Shown here piece by piece: positions 36,980-45,331 of a DNA stretch of 64,000 nucleotides. Made by a program: the position numbers and the translations under genes. The stretch is from NCBI RefSeq assembly GCF_017875645.1, contig NZ_JAGGMR010000001.1:2480001-2544000 (forward strand), written 5' to 3'. The notes below the pieces were generated by a model. It was not told where the DNA came from and made no database searches. It saw only the letters and a list, made by a program, of their open reading frames with translations. The DNA is from Nocardia goodfellowii. Its GTDB lineage: Bacteria > Actinomycetota > Actinomycetes > Mycobacteriales > Mycobacteriaceae. Every line of letters begins with the position of its first letter. Within the stretch, counting starts at the first letter, position 1.

Positions 36980-37897
36980 TCATCCTAGATCGCGCATCGA
37001 CACTGGCTGGACCGCCTCTTTGAGGAAATCCGCCAGCTCCCGCACGGCCGCCGCCGCGGGTGCCACGAAGGCCGCCTGCGCCTGCGCGACATGCCACAGT
37101 CCCTGGCTTTCGGTGAACCGGACATGCACGCCCGCGGCCCGCAGTGCGGCAACCAACTCCACGCACTGGCTGTGCAGCAGTTCACTCACGTCGACCTGGA
37201 CGTAGGTGGGCGGCAGCCCCTCGAGAACACCGCGCAGCGGCGCGTAGCCGGTGTCCTGGCTGTCGCCCTCGCCCAGGTAGGCGGCGGCACAGGCCCGCGA
37301 CCATGCCCGGTTGATCACCAGGTCGCTGTCCTTTTCCGGGACGACGTTCGGGTCGGTCCAGGGTGCGATCAACCCGAGGGCGGCCGGTGTCAGGCCGTGC
37401 TGGGCGATCAGCCGCTGGGCGGTGGCCAGGCTCAGCCCGCCGCCGGCCGAGTCACCCGCGAGGGCGATCTGGTCGGCCCGGTAGCCCGCGTCGGCGATCA
37501 GTTCGCGAAATGCCGCGACGGCGTCGTCCAGCCCGGCCGGGAACGGGTGTTCCGGCGCGAGCCGGTAGTCCAGCAGGTACACCGCGCACCCGGTGTGGTG
37601 CGCCAGTCGCGCGGCCAGTGAACGGTGCGTGGCCAGCGAGCCGACCGCGTATCCGCCGCCGTGCAGGTACAGCACCGCACCTTCGGCGGATCGGCCACGG
37701 ACAGTGAGCTTTTCGGCGGGACGCCCCGCCAGCCGGAGCCGATGCACGACGGTGTCGCCGGGCAGCCACTGCAGCACCGATCCCAGATCCATCAGCTTGC
37801 GCTGCATCGGGTACGACAGCCGCGCGTTGAAAATGGCCGGAAACATCCGCCGCAGTACGGCTTTGGTGAGGGGCAGGGGAATATTGATGTCGCGCAT
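36980..37897 (-). CDS. Hormone-sensitive-lipase-type alpha/beta hydrolase
   Basis: 305-residue esterase/lipase. The oxyanion HGGG is in VLYLHGGGYAVGS, the nucleophile elbow is LAGDSAGGGLS, and the acid/His are in the C-terminal part around VDVSELLHSQ and GLWHV. It starts nine bases after the SDR stop with GAGGT upstream of the ATG, so it is the third gene of the monooxygenase operon. Hydrolysis of the ester made by a Baeyer-Villiger monooxygenase is the natural role. The gene set resembles the mymA-lipR-sadH operon of M. tuberculosis. Confidence 0.9.
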   Translation of the reverse strand: MRDINIPLPLTKAVLRRMFPAIFNARLSYPMQRKLMDLGSVLQWLPGDTVVHRLRLAGRPAEKLTVRGRSAEGAVLYLHGGGYAVGSLATHRSLAARLAHHTGCAVYLLDYRLAPEHPFPAGLDDAVAAFRELIADAGYRADQIALAGDSAGGGLSLATAQRLIAQHGLTPAALGLIAPWTDPNVVPEKDSDLVINRAWSRACAAAYLGEGDSQDTGYAPLRGVLEGLPPTYVQVDVSELLHSQCVELVAALRAAGVHVRFTESQGLWHVAQAQAAFVAPAAAAVRELADFLKEAVQPVSMRDLG

Positions 37898-37906
37898 CGG
37901 TTTACC

Positions 37907-38737
37907 TCAGGGCTGAACGGCCCGGTTCACCACGGCGGAGATCCGCTGGTAGCCGGAAGCGGTGATTCGGACGAAGGCGTCGAGCAGTTTGGCTTCCCAG
38001 CCGATCAGCACGCGACCGTGGCGCTTGCGCACGCCCTCGGTAATGGTCTGCGCGGCCATCTCGGGGGTGTGGATGGCCAGCTTCGCGTCGAACATGGCGG
38101 CGGCCTTCTTGCCGTCGATGCCCTCGGCGAAGGTGGAGTTGCGCGCCACCGCGGTCTTGATGCCGCCGGGGTGTACGCAGGTGACCTCGACCGGGTGCTT
38201 GCCGAGGATCATCTCCTGGCGCAGCGACTCGGTGAAGCCGCGAACCGCGAATTTCGCCGAGTTGTAAGCGCTTTGGCTGGGCACGGCGATCAGGCCGAAC
38301 AGGCTGGAGATGTTGACGACATGGCCCGCACCGGATTCCATCAGCATCGGCAGGAAGGCCTTGGTGCCGTTGACGACACCCCAGAAGTCCACGTCCATGA
38401 TGCGTTCGATGTCCTTGAACTCGGACTTGATCACATCACCGTGGTAGGCGATACCCGCGTTGTTGTAGATCTGGTGCACGACCCCGAAATGCGCTTTCAC
38501 GGCGTCGGCGTAGAGCAGCACGGCTTCCCGCTCGGCGACATTGAGCCGATCCGATTTCACTTGCGCGCCAAGGGCTTCGCAGCGGCGGACGGTTTCGGCC
38601 AGACCTTCGGTGTCGATATCCGACAGCGCCAGTTTGGCGCCGCGCTTGGCCAGGTTTTCGGCGAGGGCGCGTCCGATGCCGGAACCGGCGCCGGTGATCA
38701 CGCAGACTTTGTCCTTGAAGTAAGCATCGTTGCCCAC
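37907..38737 (-). CDS. Short-chain dehydrogenase/reductase
   Basis: 276-residue classical SDR. The cofactor loop TGAGSGIG is near residue 15-22, NNAG near 92, and the catalytic Ser/Tyr/Lys lie in NISSLFGLIAVPSQSAYNSAKFAVRG. The aspartate in LALSDIDTEG suggests NAD preference. Its GTG start follows the monooxygenase stop by three bases. In this operon it would oxidise an alcohol to the ketone used by the Baeyer-Villiger enzyme or act on the released product. Confidence 0.9.
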   Translation of the reverse strand: MGNDAYFKDKVCVITGAGSGIGRALAENLAKRGAKLALSDIDTEGLAETVRRCEALGAQVKSDRLNVAEREAVLLYADAVKAHFGVVHQIYNNAGIAYHGDVIKSEFKDIERIMDVDFWGVVNGTKAFLPMLMESGAGHVVNISSLFGLIAVPSQSAYNSAKFAVRGFTESLRQEMILGKHPVEVTCVHPGGIKTAVARNSTFAEGIDGKKAAAMFDAKLAIHTPEMAAQTITEGVRKRHGRVLIGWEAKLLDAFVRITASGYQRISAVVNRAVQP

Positions 38738-38740
38738 TGT

Positions 38741-40267
38741 TTATGCCACCACTTTCTTCTCGCCCGCAGACGACGTCGTCTCGTATGCCGATACGTCGAA
38801 CTTCTTGGTCAGCCTACGGAATTCGAAGGTGAAGTCCGGCCACAGCGTCGTATTGTTACCGTGCTTGTCGAGGTACCAGCTGGCGCAGCCGCCGGTGTTC
38901 CACACGCTCTTGGACAGCTTGCGCTGCAGTTCCTTGTTGTAGTCGTCCTGCACCTCGCGGCGTACCTCGACCGTGCGCAGGTCGAGCCGGTCCACGGTGG
39001 CCAGCGCGTCGGCGATGTAGTTGATCTGCGATTCGATCATGAACACCATCGAGGTGTGCCCGAGGCCGACGTTCGGGCCGAGCAGGAAGAACATATTCGG
39101 GAAGTTGGCGATGGCCGAGCCCTTGTAGCCCTGCTGGCCGATCTCGTCGAAGACCTCCGAGAGCGTGCGGCCGTCCTTGCCCGCGATGGTGTTGTAGGTC
39201 GGGGAGTCGGTGACGTGGAAGCCCGTCGCCACGATGAGGGCGTCGATCTCGCGCTCGGTGCCGTCTGTGGTGACGATCGAGTTGGCGCGGATCTCCTTGA
39301 TGCCCTCGGTGACCACGTCGACGTTGTCGCGGCTCAGCGCCGGGTAGTACTCGTTGGAGATCAGCATGCGCTTGCAGCCGATGCGGAAGTTCGGGGTGAC
39401 CTTCTTGCGTAGCTCCGGGTCCCGAATCTCGTACTGCAGCTTGGCCTTCGCCAGCAGCTCAAAGCCCTGCATGATCGCGGGCAGCTTGGCCAGGCCGACG
39501 ACCTGGGTCTCGCGGGCGGCGTAGATGGCGGCGCGCGACAGCTTCTGCACGCCGGGAATGTGCTTGAACGCGAAGCGCTCCGCGGCCAGGTAGGGACGGT
39601 CCATGCGGGGCAGCAGCCACGGCGCGGTGCGCTGGTAGACGTCGAGGTGGCCGACCTTCGCCGCGATGGCGGGCACGATCTGGATGGCGGAGGCGCCGGT
39701 GCCGATGATGGCGACGCGCTTTCCGGTCAGGTCGGCGTCGTGGTTCCAGCGGGCCGAGTGGAAGACCTCGCCCTCGAAGTCGTTGATGCCCTTGATATCC
39801 GGGAGTGCCGGTTCGCAGAGCGCGCCGACCGCGGAGACCACGGTGTCGGCGGTGAAGCTGCCCTGGCTGGATTCGATCTCCCACTGCGAGGTCTCGGTGT
39901 TCCAGCGGGCGCTGGTGACATCGCAGTTGAACAGGTGCTTGTCGAGCACGTCGTATCGCTCCGCGACGCCGCGGATGTACTGCTGGATCTCGCCCTGCTT
40001 GGAGAACGAGCGGGTCCAGTTGGGGTTGAGCGCGAAGGAGTACGAGTACAGGTGTGACGGCACATCGCAGGCCGCGCCGGGGTAGGTGTTATCGCGCCAG
40101 GTGCCGCCGACATCGCTGCCGCGCTCCAGGACGAGATAGTCGTTGCGACCCTGCTGGCTCAGCCGGATAGCCAGCCCGAGCCCCGCGAATCCACTGCCGA
40201 TGATGATCGTCTTGGCATGGCGGGTGGGGTGGTTGCCGACAGCTTTGTCTGTAACCTTGCGACTCAT
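38741..40267 (-). CDS. Baeyer-Villiger flavin monooxygenase
   Basis: 508-residue NADPH-dependent flavoprotein converting ketones to esters or lactones. Two Rossmann motifs are present (IIIGSGFAGLGLAIRL and VAIIGTGASAIQIVP) flanking the Baeyer-Villiger fingerprint FxGxxxHxxxW, seen as FEGEVFHSARW. TAGTCT lies exactly 7 bases before the ATG, so the operon mRNA is probably leaderless. It heads a monooxygenase-SDR-esterase operon that diverges from a TetR gene whose operator lies in the shared 70-base gap. Confidence 0.94.
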   Translation of the reverse strand: MSRKVTDKAVGNHPTRHAKTIIIGSGFAGLGLAIRLSQQGRNDYLVLERGSDVGGTWRDNTYPGAACDVPSHLYSYSFALNPNWTRSFSKQGEIQQYIRGVAERYDVLDKHLFNCDVTSARWNTETSQWEIESSQGSFTADTVVSAVGALCEPALPDIKGINDFEGEVFHSARWNHDADLTGKRVAIIGTGASAIQIVPAIAAKVGHLDVYQRTAPWLLPRMDRPYLAAERFAFKHIPGVQKLSRAAIYAARETQVVGLAKLPAIMQGFELLAKAKLQYEIRDPELRKKVTPNFRIGCKRMLISNEYYPALSRDNVDVVTEGIKEIRANSIVTTDGTEREIDALIVATGFHVTDSPTYNTIAGKDGRTLSEVFDEIGQQGYKGSAIANFPNMFFLLGPNVGLGHTSMVFMIESQINYIADALATVDRLDLRTVEVRREVQDDYNKELQRKLSKSVWNTGGCASWYLDKHGNNTTLWPDFTFEFRRLTKKFDVSAYETTSSAGEKKVVA

Positions 40268-40274
40268 GTAACCG

Positions 40275-40280
40275 AGACTA
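40275..40280 (-). promoter_or_regulatory. -10 hexamer TAGTCT for the monooxygenase operon
   Basis: On the minus strand TAGTCT, 7 bases, then the ATG of the monooxygenase. It lies about 18 bases from the TetR-type palindromes, so a bound repressor would cover this promoter's upstream region. Confidence 0.55.
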
Positions 40281-40297
40281 CGGTCTTATTGAGCACG

Positions 40298-40324
40298 AGT
40301 CAACAGTATTGACTGACGTTCAGT
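40298..40324. promoter_or_regulatory. Overlapping palindromes, probable TetR operator
   Basis: AGTCAA (40298-40303) and TTGACT (40309-40314) form one perfect inverted repeat with a 5-base centre; ACTGA (40312-40316) and TCAGT (40320-40324) form a second with a 3-base centre, sharing bases with the first. They lie midway between the two divergent genes and end where the TetR gene's TAAGGT hexamer (40324-40329) begins. Confidence 0.6.
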
Positions 40325-40336
40325 AAGGTGGTGGTC

Positions 40337-40969
40337 GTGGGTAGCAAAGCGAACGGGGAAACCAAGCGGGTCCGGCTCAGTCCGGACGAGCGCCGCCTGC
40401 AGCTGATCACGCTCGGAGTCAAGATGCTCGGCGAGCGACCCCTGGAAGAGATCTCGGTCAGCGATATCGCCGAACAGGCGGGCATCTCCCGCGGCCTGCT
40501 GTTCCACTACTTCCCGACCATGCAGGACTTTCAGCTGGCCGTCGTCGCGCACGCCAATACCGAACTGCTGCACCGGGTCCGGCCGGACAGCGATCTCGAT
40601 CTCTTCGAGAAGCTGCGCGATTCGATCGAACGCTATATCGACTATGTCAGCGAGAACCGCCAGTCCTACCTCGCACTGCTCCGTGGCCCGGCCAGCGCCA
40701 GTCCCGAACTGATGTCACTGGTCGATCAGACCCGCCTGGCCATCGTCGAGATGATCCTGAGCGAAATGCCGGTCGTGGTCGAGGGCATCGAGCGGCCGCG
40801 CCTGGTGCTGGCGGCCCGAGGCTGGATCGCCTTCGTCGAGGAGATCACGCTCAGCTGGCTGCGCGAGGAGACCATCACCCGGGACCAACTGGTGGATCTC
40901 CTGGTGGAGTCGCTGCTGACGCTGTCCCTAGCCCTCAATCCCGCGCTCGCCGCCGCCCTGCGCGGCTGA
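40337..40969 (+). CDS. TetR-family transcriptional regulator
   Basis: 210-residue regulator with an N-terminal TetR HTH (RLQLITLGVKMLGERPLEEI, then VSDIAEQAGISRGLLFHYFP) and an all-helical ligand domain. The GTG at 40337 is chosen among three in-frame GTGs because TAAGGT lies 7 bases before it, matching the leaderless pattern of this window. It diverges from the Baeyer-Villiger operon and probably represses it and itself through the palindromes between them. Its last 42 bases overlap the convergent NRPS gene. Confidence 0.9.
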   Translation: MGSKANGETKRVRLSPDERRLQLITLGVKMLGERPLEEISVSDIAEQAGISRGLLFHYFPTMQDFQLAVVAHANTELLHRVRPDSDLDLFEKLRDSIERYIDYVSENRQSYLALLRGPASASPELMSLVDQTRLAIVEMILSEMPVVVEGIERPRLVLAARGWIAFVEEITLSWLREETITRDQLVDLLVESLLTLSLALNPALAAALRG

Positions 40970-43900
40970 GGCCAGCGGTCCGCCGGGAGCCGCGTCCAAG
41001 TCGGCGCAGATGGCCGCGAGCGCGGCGGACAGGTCCGTGGCCAAGGCCGCGATGGTTTCCGGTGCCCACAGTGTTGCCGCGTAACGGAATTCGGCGCGGA
41101 TGCCGCCGGGCCGGCCGGTCGGCCCGATGACTTCCCGGGCTTGGAGCAGAACTTCGAACTCGGCGCGCTGGGCGGGCAGCTCGCGCAGGCGGAACTCCAA
41201 GTCACCGGTACTGCCCGTGGTGGCGACGTCGCGGAAGAACGTGGTGACGATCTGGGGCAGCGCCGTCGCGCCGGCCGGGATCAGGCGCTCGTAGGGGAAC
41301 TCGCGGTGTTCGTGGGCCTCGAGGATACGGTCGCGGACCTGGCGGACGAGGTCGCGATGGGTGAACGCGGCGGCGTGGTCGGTGCGGATCAGGACGATAT
41401 CGACGGCGCAGCCGAGCATGGTGTCGAGTTCGGCGCGATCCCGGCCGCTCAGCGCGGTCCCGATGACCAGGTCCGGTCCCGCGCCGCGCTGGGCGAGCGC
41501 GCAGACCAGTGCCGCGTGCAGCACGCTGTAGGCGGTGGCGCCGCATCGGCGGGCGGCGGCGAGCAGACGGGTGTGGGCGTCGGCATCGATGTCGAAGGCC
41601 AGGATGGCCGCCGGACTGCCCTGCGCGCGTGGATGATCCACGGGCAGCGGCGGTTCCGATGGGAGATCGGCCAGGGTGGTGCGCCAGTAGCGGGCTTGCT
41701 CGGCGAGGCGGCTACCGGGATCGTCCTGCGCGCCGAGGGATTCGCGCGACATGAGCGTGTAATCGGCGTATTGGAACGCGGCCGTCGGCCACTGTGGTTC
41801 CTGATTCGCGGCGCGGGCCAGGTAGGCGTATCGGAGTTCGTTCAACAGCGCGCCGAGTGATTCGGCGTCACCCGCGCAGTGATGGATCACGACGAGCACG
41901 ATGTGATGGACTGGACTGATACGGAAAAGCCTTATCCGCCAAGGTGGTTCATTCATCAGCCGAAAGCCGCGCGAGACTTCCGTCGCCAACGCCGCGTCCA
42001 ACTCGGGGGGTTCGACGAGGATTTCGCGATAGTCGACGTCCTCGGCCCGGAAATCCAGAATCCGCTGGACAGGTCCGGTCGGCGTGAAAGGCAGGATGGT
42101 TCGCAGGATTTCGTGCCTGCGCACGATGTCGTCGACGGCCGAGCGCAACGCCGCGGTGTCGAAGGGGCCGCGGAGTTCCAGGGCGGCGGGCATGAGGTAG
42201 TCCGCGGTGCCCTCGCTCAGATAATTGACGGTCCAGAGCCGATGCTGAACCGGACTGAGCGGGATCACCTCGGGACGACGAGCGGGAAGCAGGACGGGAC
42301 GCACGGTGCGGTCGCCGACGCGGTCGTCCAGCAGCTGTTCCAGTGCCGCCACCGTGGGCGCCTCGAGCAGGTCGCGCAGAGTCACCGTACGGCCCAGCTC
42401 GCGACTCGCGGCGGCGGCCAGCCGGATGGCGGCCAGTGAGTTGCCGCCGAGTTCGAAGAAGTCGTCGTCCAGACCGACCCGGGGCGCGCCGACCGCAGCG
42501 GCGAATAATCCGGCCAGCACCTGCTGACGCGGCGTGCGGGGCGGGCGGACCGCCGCCGGCTCGGGCAAAGTCAGTGCTCTGCGATCGATCTTGCCGTTCA
42601 CGGTGAGCGGCAGCGCGGGGATCTGCACGATGACAGCGGGCAGCAGATAGCTGGGCAGGCGTGCGGTCAGCCGGTCGCGCAGGGCCGCGGTGTCGATGGC
42701 GGTGTCGGCGACGATGTGGGCGATCAGCGTCTTGCCCGCGGCCATCCGGTGCGCGGTGACAACGGCCGCGGTGACCCCCGGCTGGGCACGCAGCACATGC
42801 TCGATCTCGCCGGGCTCCACCCGGATGCCGTTCACCTTGACCTGCCGGTCGCCGCGACCGAGGAAGCGCAACTCGCCGTCCGGCCCCCAGCTGCCGTAGT
42901 CACCGGTGCGATACATGCGCGAGCCGGGCGCACCGAACGGATCGGCGGTGAACCAGCTCGCGGTGCGTCCCGGCATCCCGAGATAACCCTGTGCCAAACC
43001 GGCGCCGGTCAAATAGATTCCGCCGACCAGGCCGGGCGGCACGGGCCGCAGCAGCGCGTCGAGGACGAGCACCTCGGTGTGGTCGACGGCACGGCCGACC
43101 GGGAACGCGGCATCGTCGATCTGGCCCGGCGGAATGGTGTAGGCGGTCGCGTAGGCGGTGGCCTCGACCGGGCCGTAGATGTTCACGACCTCGAACTCGG
43201 GGGCATGGGCGCGGATCGCGCGCACGGTGTCCGGAGCCAGCACATCGCCCGCGCTGGAGATGGTGCGCAGGGCGGCAAGGCTTTCCGGGATGTCTTCGAC
43301 CAGAACTTGGAACAACCCGGCCGGGCACAGCATCGCGGTGACCGCACCCGCGCGCAGTACGTGCCGGAAGTCCGCGGCGCTCAGACGGGCGGGCGTGGCG
43401 AGCACCGCGGTATGGCCCTGGAGCAGCGGCATCCACAGTTCCCAGACGACCATGTCCCAGGCGTACGGCGAATGCATCAGCATCCGTGCGTATTCCGGCC
43501 CGGCCGCGATCCGGTCGATGGCACGGGTGACGACCGCGCGATGGGTCACCTGCACACCCTTCGGCTCGCCGGTGGAGCCGGAGGTGAACATCAGCCACGC
43601 GACGGCCTCGGCCGGCACCGCCGGTCTTCTCGCGGCGTCGGCGGGTGGCGCCGCCCGTACGGTCTCGATGTCGTCGAGGACCAGCCGGGAACCCGTGTGC
43701 CGCAACATCCATTCGACTCGCTCCGGCGGATCCTGTTCGTGCAGCGGGACGCAGATCGCGCCGAGCCGCATGAGCGCGAGCAAGGCGACCACCAGTTCCG
43801 GGCAGCGGGGTAGTCGCACGGCTACCGGGGTGCCCAGGCGCACGTCGTGGTGGTCGGCGAGGTGACGTGCGAATCCGGCCGCGCGGGCGTCGAGTTCGCG

Positions 43901-45331
43901 GTAGGTGAGATGCTCGCCCTCGTACCAGATGGCGTTGCGATCCGGGAACTCGCGCGCGATATCGGCGAAAGCGGCTGCGACACCGCGGTTCGTGACGCCG
44001 CGAGGGTCGTCGTAGGGCGCCCGATCAGCGGGCGGCTCGAGTTGTACGAGCCGGGCGATCGGCGTCGCGGGCGTGGCCGCGGCCACCGCGTTCAGCGTGC
44101 TCAGGAAGTGCTCGTGCAGCCGGGCCAGCGCTTCCGGGTCGCAGCGGTCCGCCGCGGTGTCGAAGTCGATGCGAGGTGCGCCCGCGCCGGCATAGACGCC
44201 GATGCCGAACACTTCGGTGCCGCCGGTCGACACCGGCGTCAGGGTCGCGCGCACGTCACCGAAGCGCAGCTCGGTCGGGATCGGCAGGATATTGAGCACC
44301 GGCCCGATGACGCGGTGTTCGCCACCGGGGGCGGTGCCGTCGGCGAGCAGATCGAATCGGCGGTAGTGCTGGTGCCGCAAGAGTTTCCGGAATTCCGCCT
44401 GGGCGTGCTGGGCCAGTGCGCGGATCGAGGCGGTCGGGTCGACGGTCAAGCGCAGCCCGACAACGTTCGAGGTCATGCCGAGCGCGCGCCAGGACCGCTT
44501 GGCGGGCACCGAGACGCCGAGCACCACGGTGCGTGCTCCGGTGTCCGCGTGCAGCAGCAGCGCGATCGTGGCAGCGAGCAAGGCCGACCAGTCAACCTCG
44601 AAAGCCTCTGCGGCACCGCAGAACTGGGACCAGTCGTGCGCGGTGGGCGTGCCGGACCGGCGGATCGGACCCGAGGCACGTTGCCGCGCCGGAGGATGGG
44701 TGAACATCGGCGCGTCCGGCAGGCCCGCCAGCCGCTCGGCCCAGAACGCGCGGTCCTCGGTGAACCGGCGGGAGGCGCGGTAGCGGAGGTCGGCATCGAC
44801 GAAACCGGCCACGGTATCGTGGATTTCGGTCGGTGCGGGCTGCCCGGCGAGCAGGGCGGTGTAGACCCGGGCCACTTCACGGATCAGTGCGAGGGAGGCG
44901 CCGCCGTCGAAGATCACGTGGTGCGCCTTGATACCCCACAGGTGCCCGGCCGCGCCGAGATCGAACAGATAGTGGTCGAACAGCGGTGCCGTCGTCAGGT
45001 CGTAGGGCCGGGCCAACTCGGGGTCCAGTGCGGCCAGGGCAGCGGCCAGCGGGTCGGGCGCGGTACCGAAATCGCCGCGCCGCAACGGAAAGCCGGTGCA
45101 GTCCTCGAGGACCTGCATCGGTTCCGGGCCGGTGTGATCCAGCCGCACCCGCAAGGTTTCGCTGCGCGCGACGACGTTGCGCAACGCTTGTTCGAACAGA
45201 TCGGGCTCGATGCGACCGTGCAGCTGAACGTAGCCGCTGATGAGGTAACGGCGATCGGTTCCCAGCAGCGTCGTGTAAGCCCAAATCTCTTGCTGGGCAA
45301 CGGTGAGCGGCCGGCGGGGGTTGTCCATCAC
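40928..45331 (-). CDS. NRPS module C-A-PCP with a terminal C domain
   Basis: 1467-residue nonribosomal peptide synthetase, last gene of the pathway. C domain 1 is about 8-440 with intact HHVIFDG (137-143); A domain 455-930 (LMFTSGSTGEPKGVQ, NIYGPVEA, YRTGDYG, NGKIDR); PCP around 935-1005 with LGGNSL; C domain 2 at 1020-1440 with HHCAGDA, which keeps the catalytic His but has Ala for the last Gly. There is no thioesterase or further carrier, so the last C domain probably releases the chain by cyclisation or by attack of a free amine. Specificity residues read by eye are D-M-W-L-S-A-I-A-Y, not matched to a known amino acid. GTG/ATG start overlaps the previous stop. Confidence 0.92.
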   Translation of the reverse strand: MMDNPRRPLTVAQQEIWAYTTLLGTDRRYLISGYVQLHGRIEPDLFEQALRNVVARSETLRVRLDHTGPEPMQVLEDCTGFPLRRGDFGTAPDPLAAALAALDPELARPYDLTTAPLFDHYLFDLGAAGHLWGIKAHHVIFDGGASLALIREVARVYTALLAGQPAPTEIHDTVAGFVDADLRYRASRRFTEDRAFWAERLAGLPDAPMFTHPPARQRASGPIRRSGTPTAHDWSQFCGAAEAFEVDWSALLAATIALLLHADTGARTVVLGVSVPAKRSWRALGMTSNVVGLRLTVDPTASIRALAQHAQAEFRKLLRHQHYRRFDLLADGTAPGGEHRVIGPVLNILPIPTELRFGDVRATLTPVSTGGTEVFGIGVYAGAGAPRIDFDTAADRCDPEALARLHEHFLSTLNAVAAATPATPIARLVQLEPPADRAPYDDPRGVTNRGVAAAFADIAREFPDRNAIWYEGEHLTYRELDARAAGFARHLADHHDVRLGTPVAVRLPRCPELVVALLALMRLGAICVPLHEQDPPERVEWMLRHTGSRLVLDDIETVRAAPPADAARRPAVPAEAVAWLMFTSGSTGEPKGVQVTHRAVVTRAIDRIAAGPEYARMLMHSPYAWDMVVWELWMPLLQGHTAVLATPARLSAADFRHVLRAGAVTAMLCPAGLFQVLVEDIPESLAALRTISSAGDVLAPDTVRAIRAHAPEFEVVNIYGPVEATAYATAYTIPPGQIDDAAFPVGRAVDHTEVLVLDALLRPVPPGLVGGIYLTGAGLAQGYLGMPGRTASWFTADPFGAPGSRMYRTGDYGSWGPDGELRFLGRGDRQVKVNGIRVEPGEIEHVLRAQPGVTAAVVTAHRMAAGKTLIAHIVADTAIDTAALRDRLTARLPSYLLPAVIVQIPALPLTVNGKIDRRALTLPEPAAVRPPRTPRQQVLAGLFAAAVGAPRVGLDDDFFELGGNSLAAIRLAAAASRELGRTVTLRDLLEAPTVAALEQLLDDRVGDRTVRPVLLPARRPEVIPLSPVQHRLWTVNYLSEGTADYLMPAALELRGPFDTAALRSAVDDIVRRHEILRTILPFTPTGPVQRILDFRAEDVDYREILVEPPELDAALATEVSRGFRLMNEPPWRIRLFRISPVHHIVLVVIHHCAGDAESLGALLNELRYAYLARAANQEPQWPTAAFQYADYTLMSRESLGAQDDPGSRLAEQARYWRTTLADLPSEPPLPVDHPRAQGSPAAILAFDIDADAHTRLLAAARRCGATAYSVLHAALVCALAQRGAGPDLVIGTALSGRDRAELDTMLGCAVDIVLIRTDHAAAFTHRDLVRQVRDRILEAHEHREFPYERLIPAGATALPQIVTTFFRDVATTGSTGDLEFRLRELPAQRAEFEVLLQAREVIGPTGRPGGIRAEFRYAATLWAPETIAALATDLSAALAAICADLDAAPGGPLASAAQGGGERGIEG

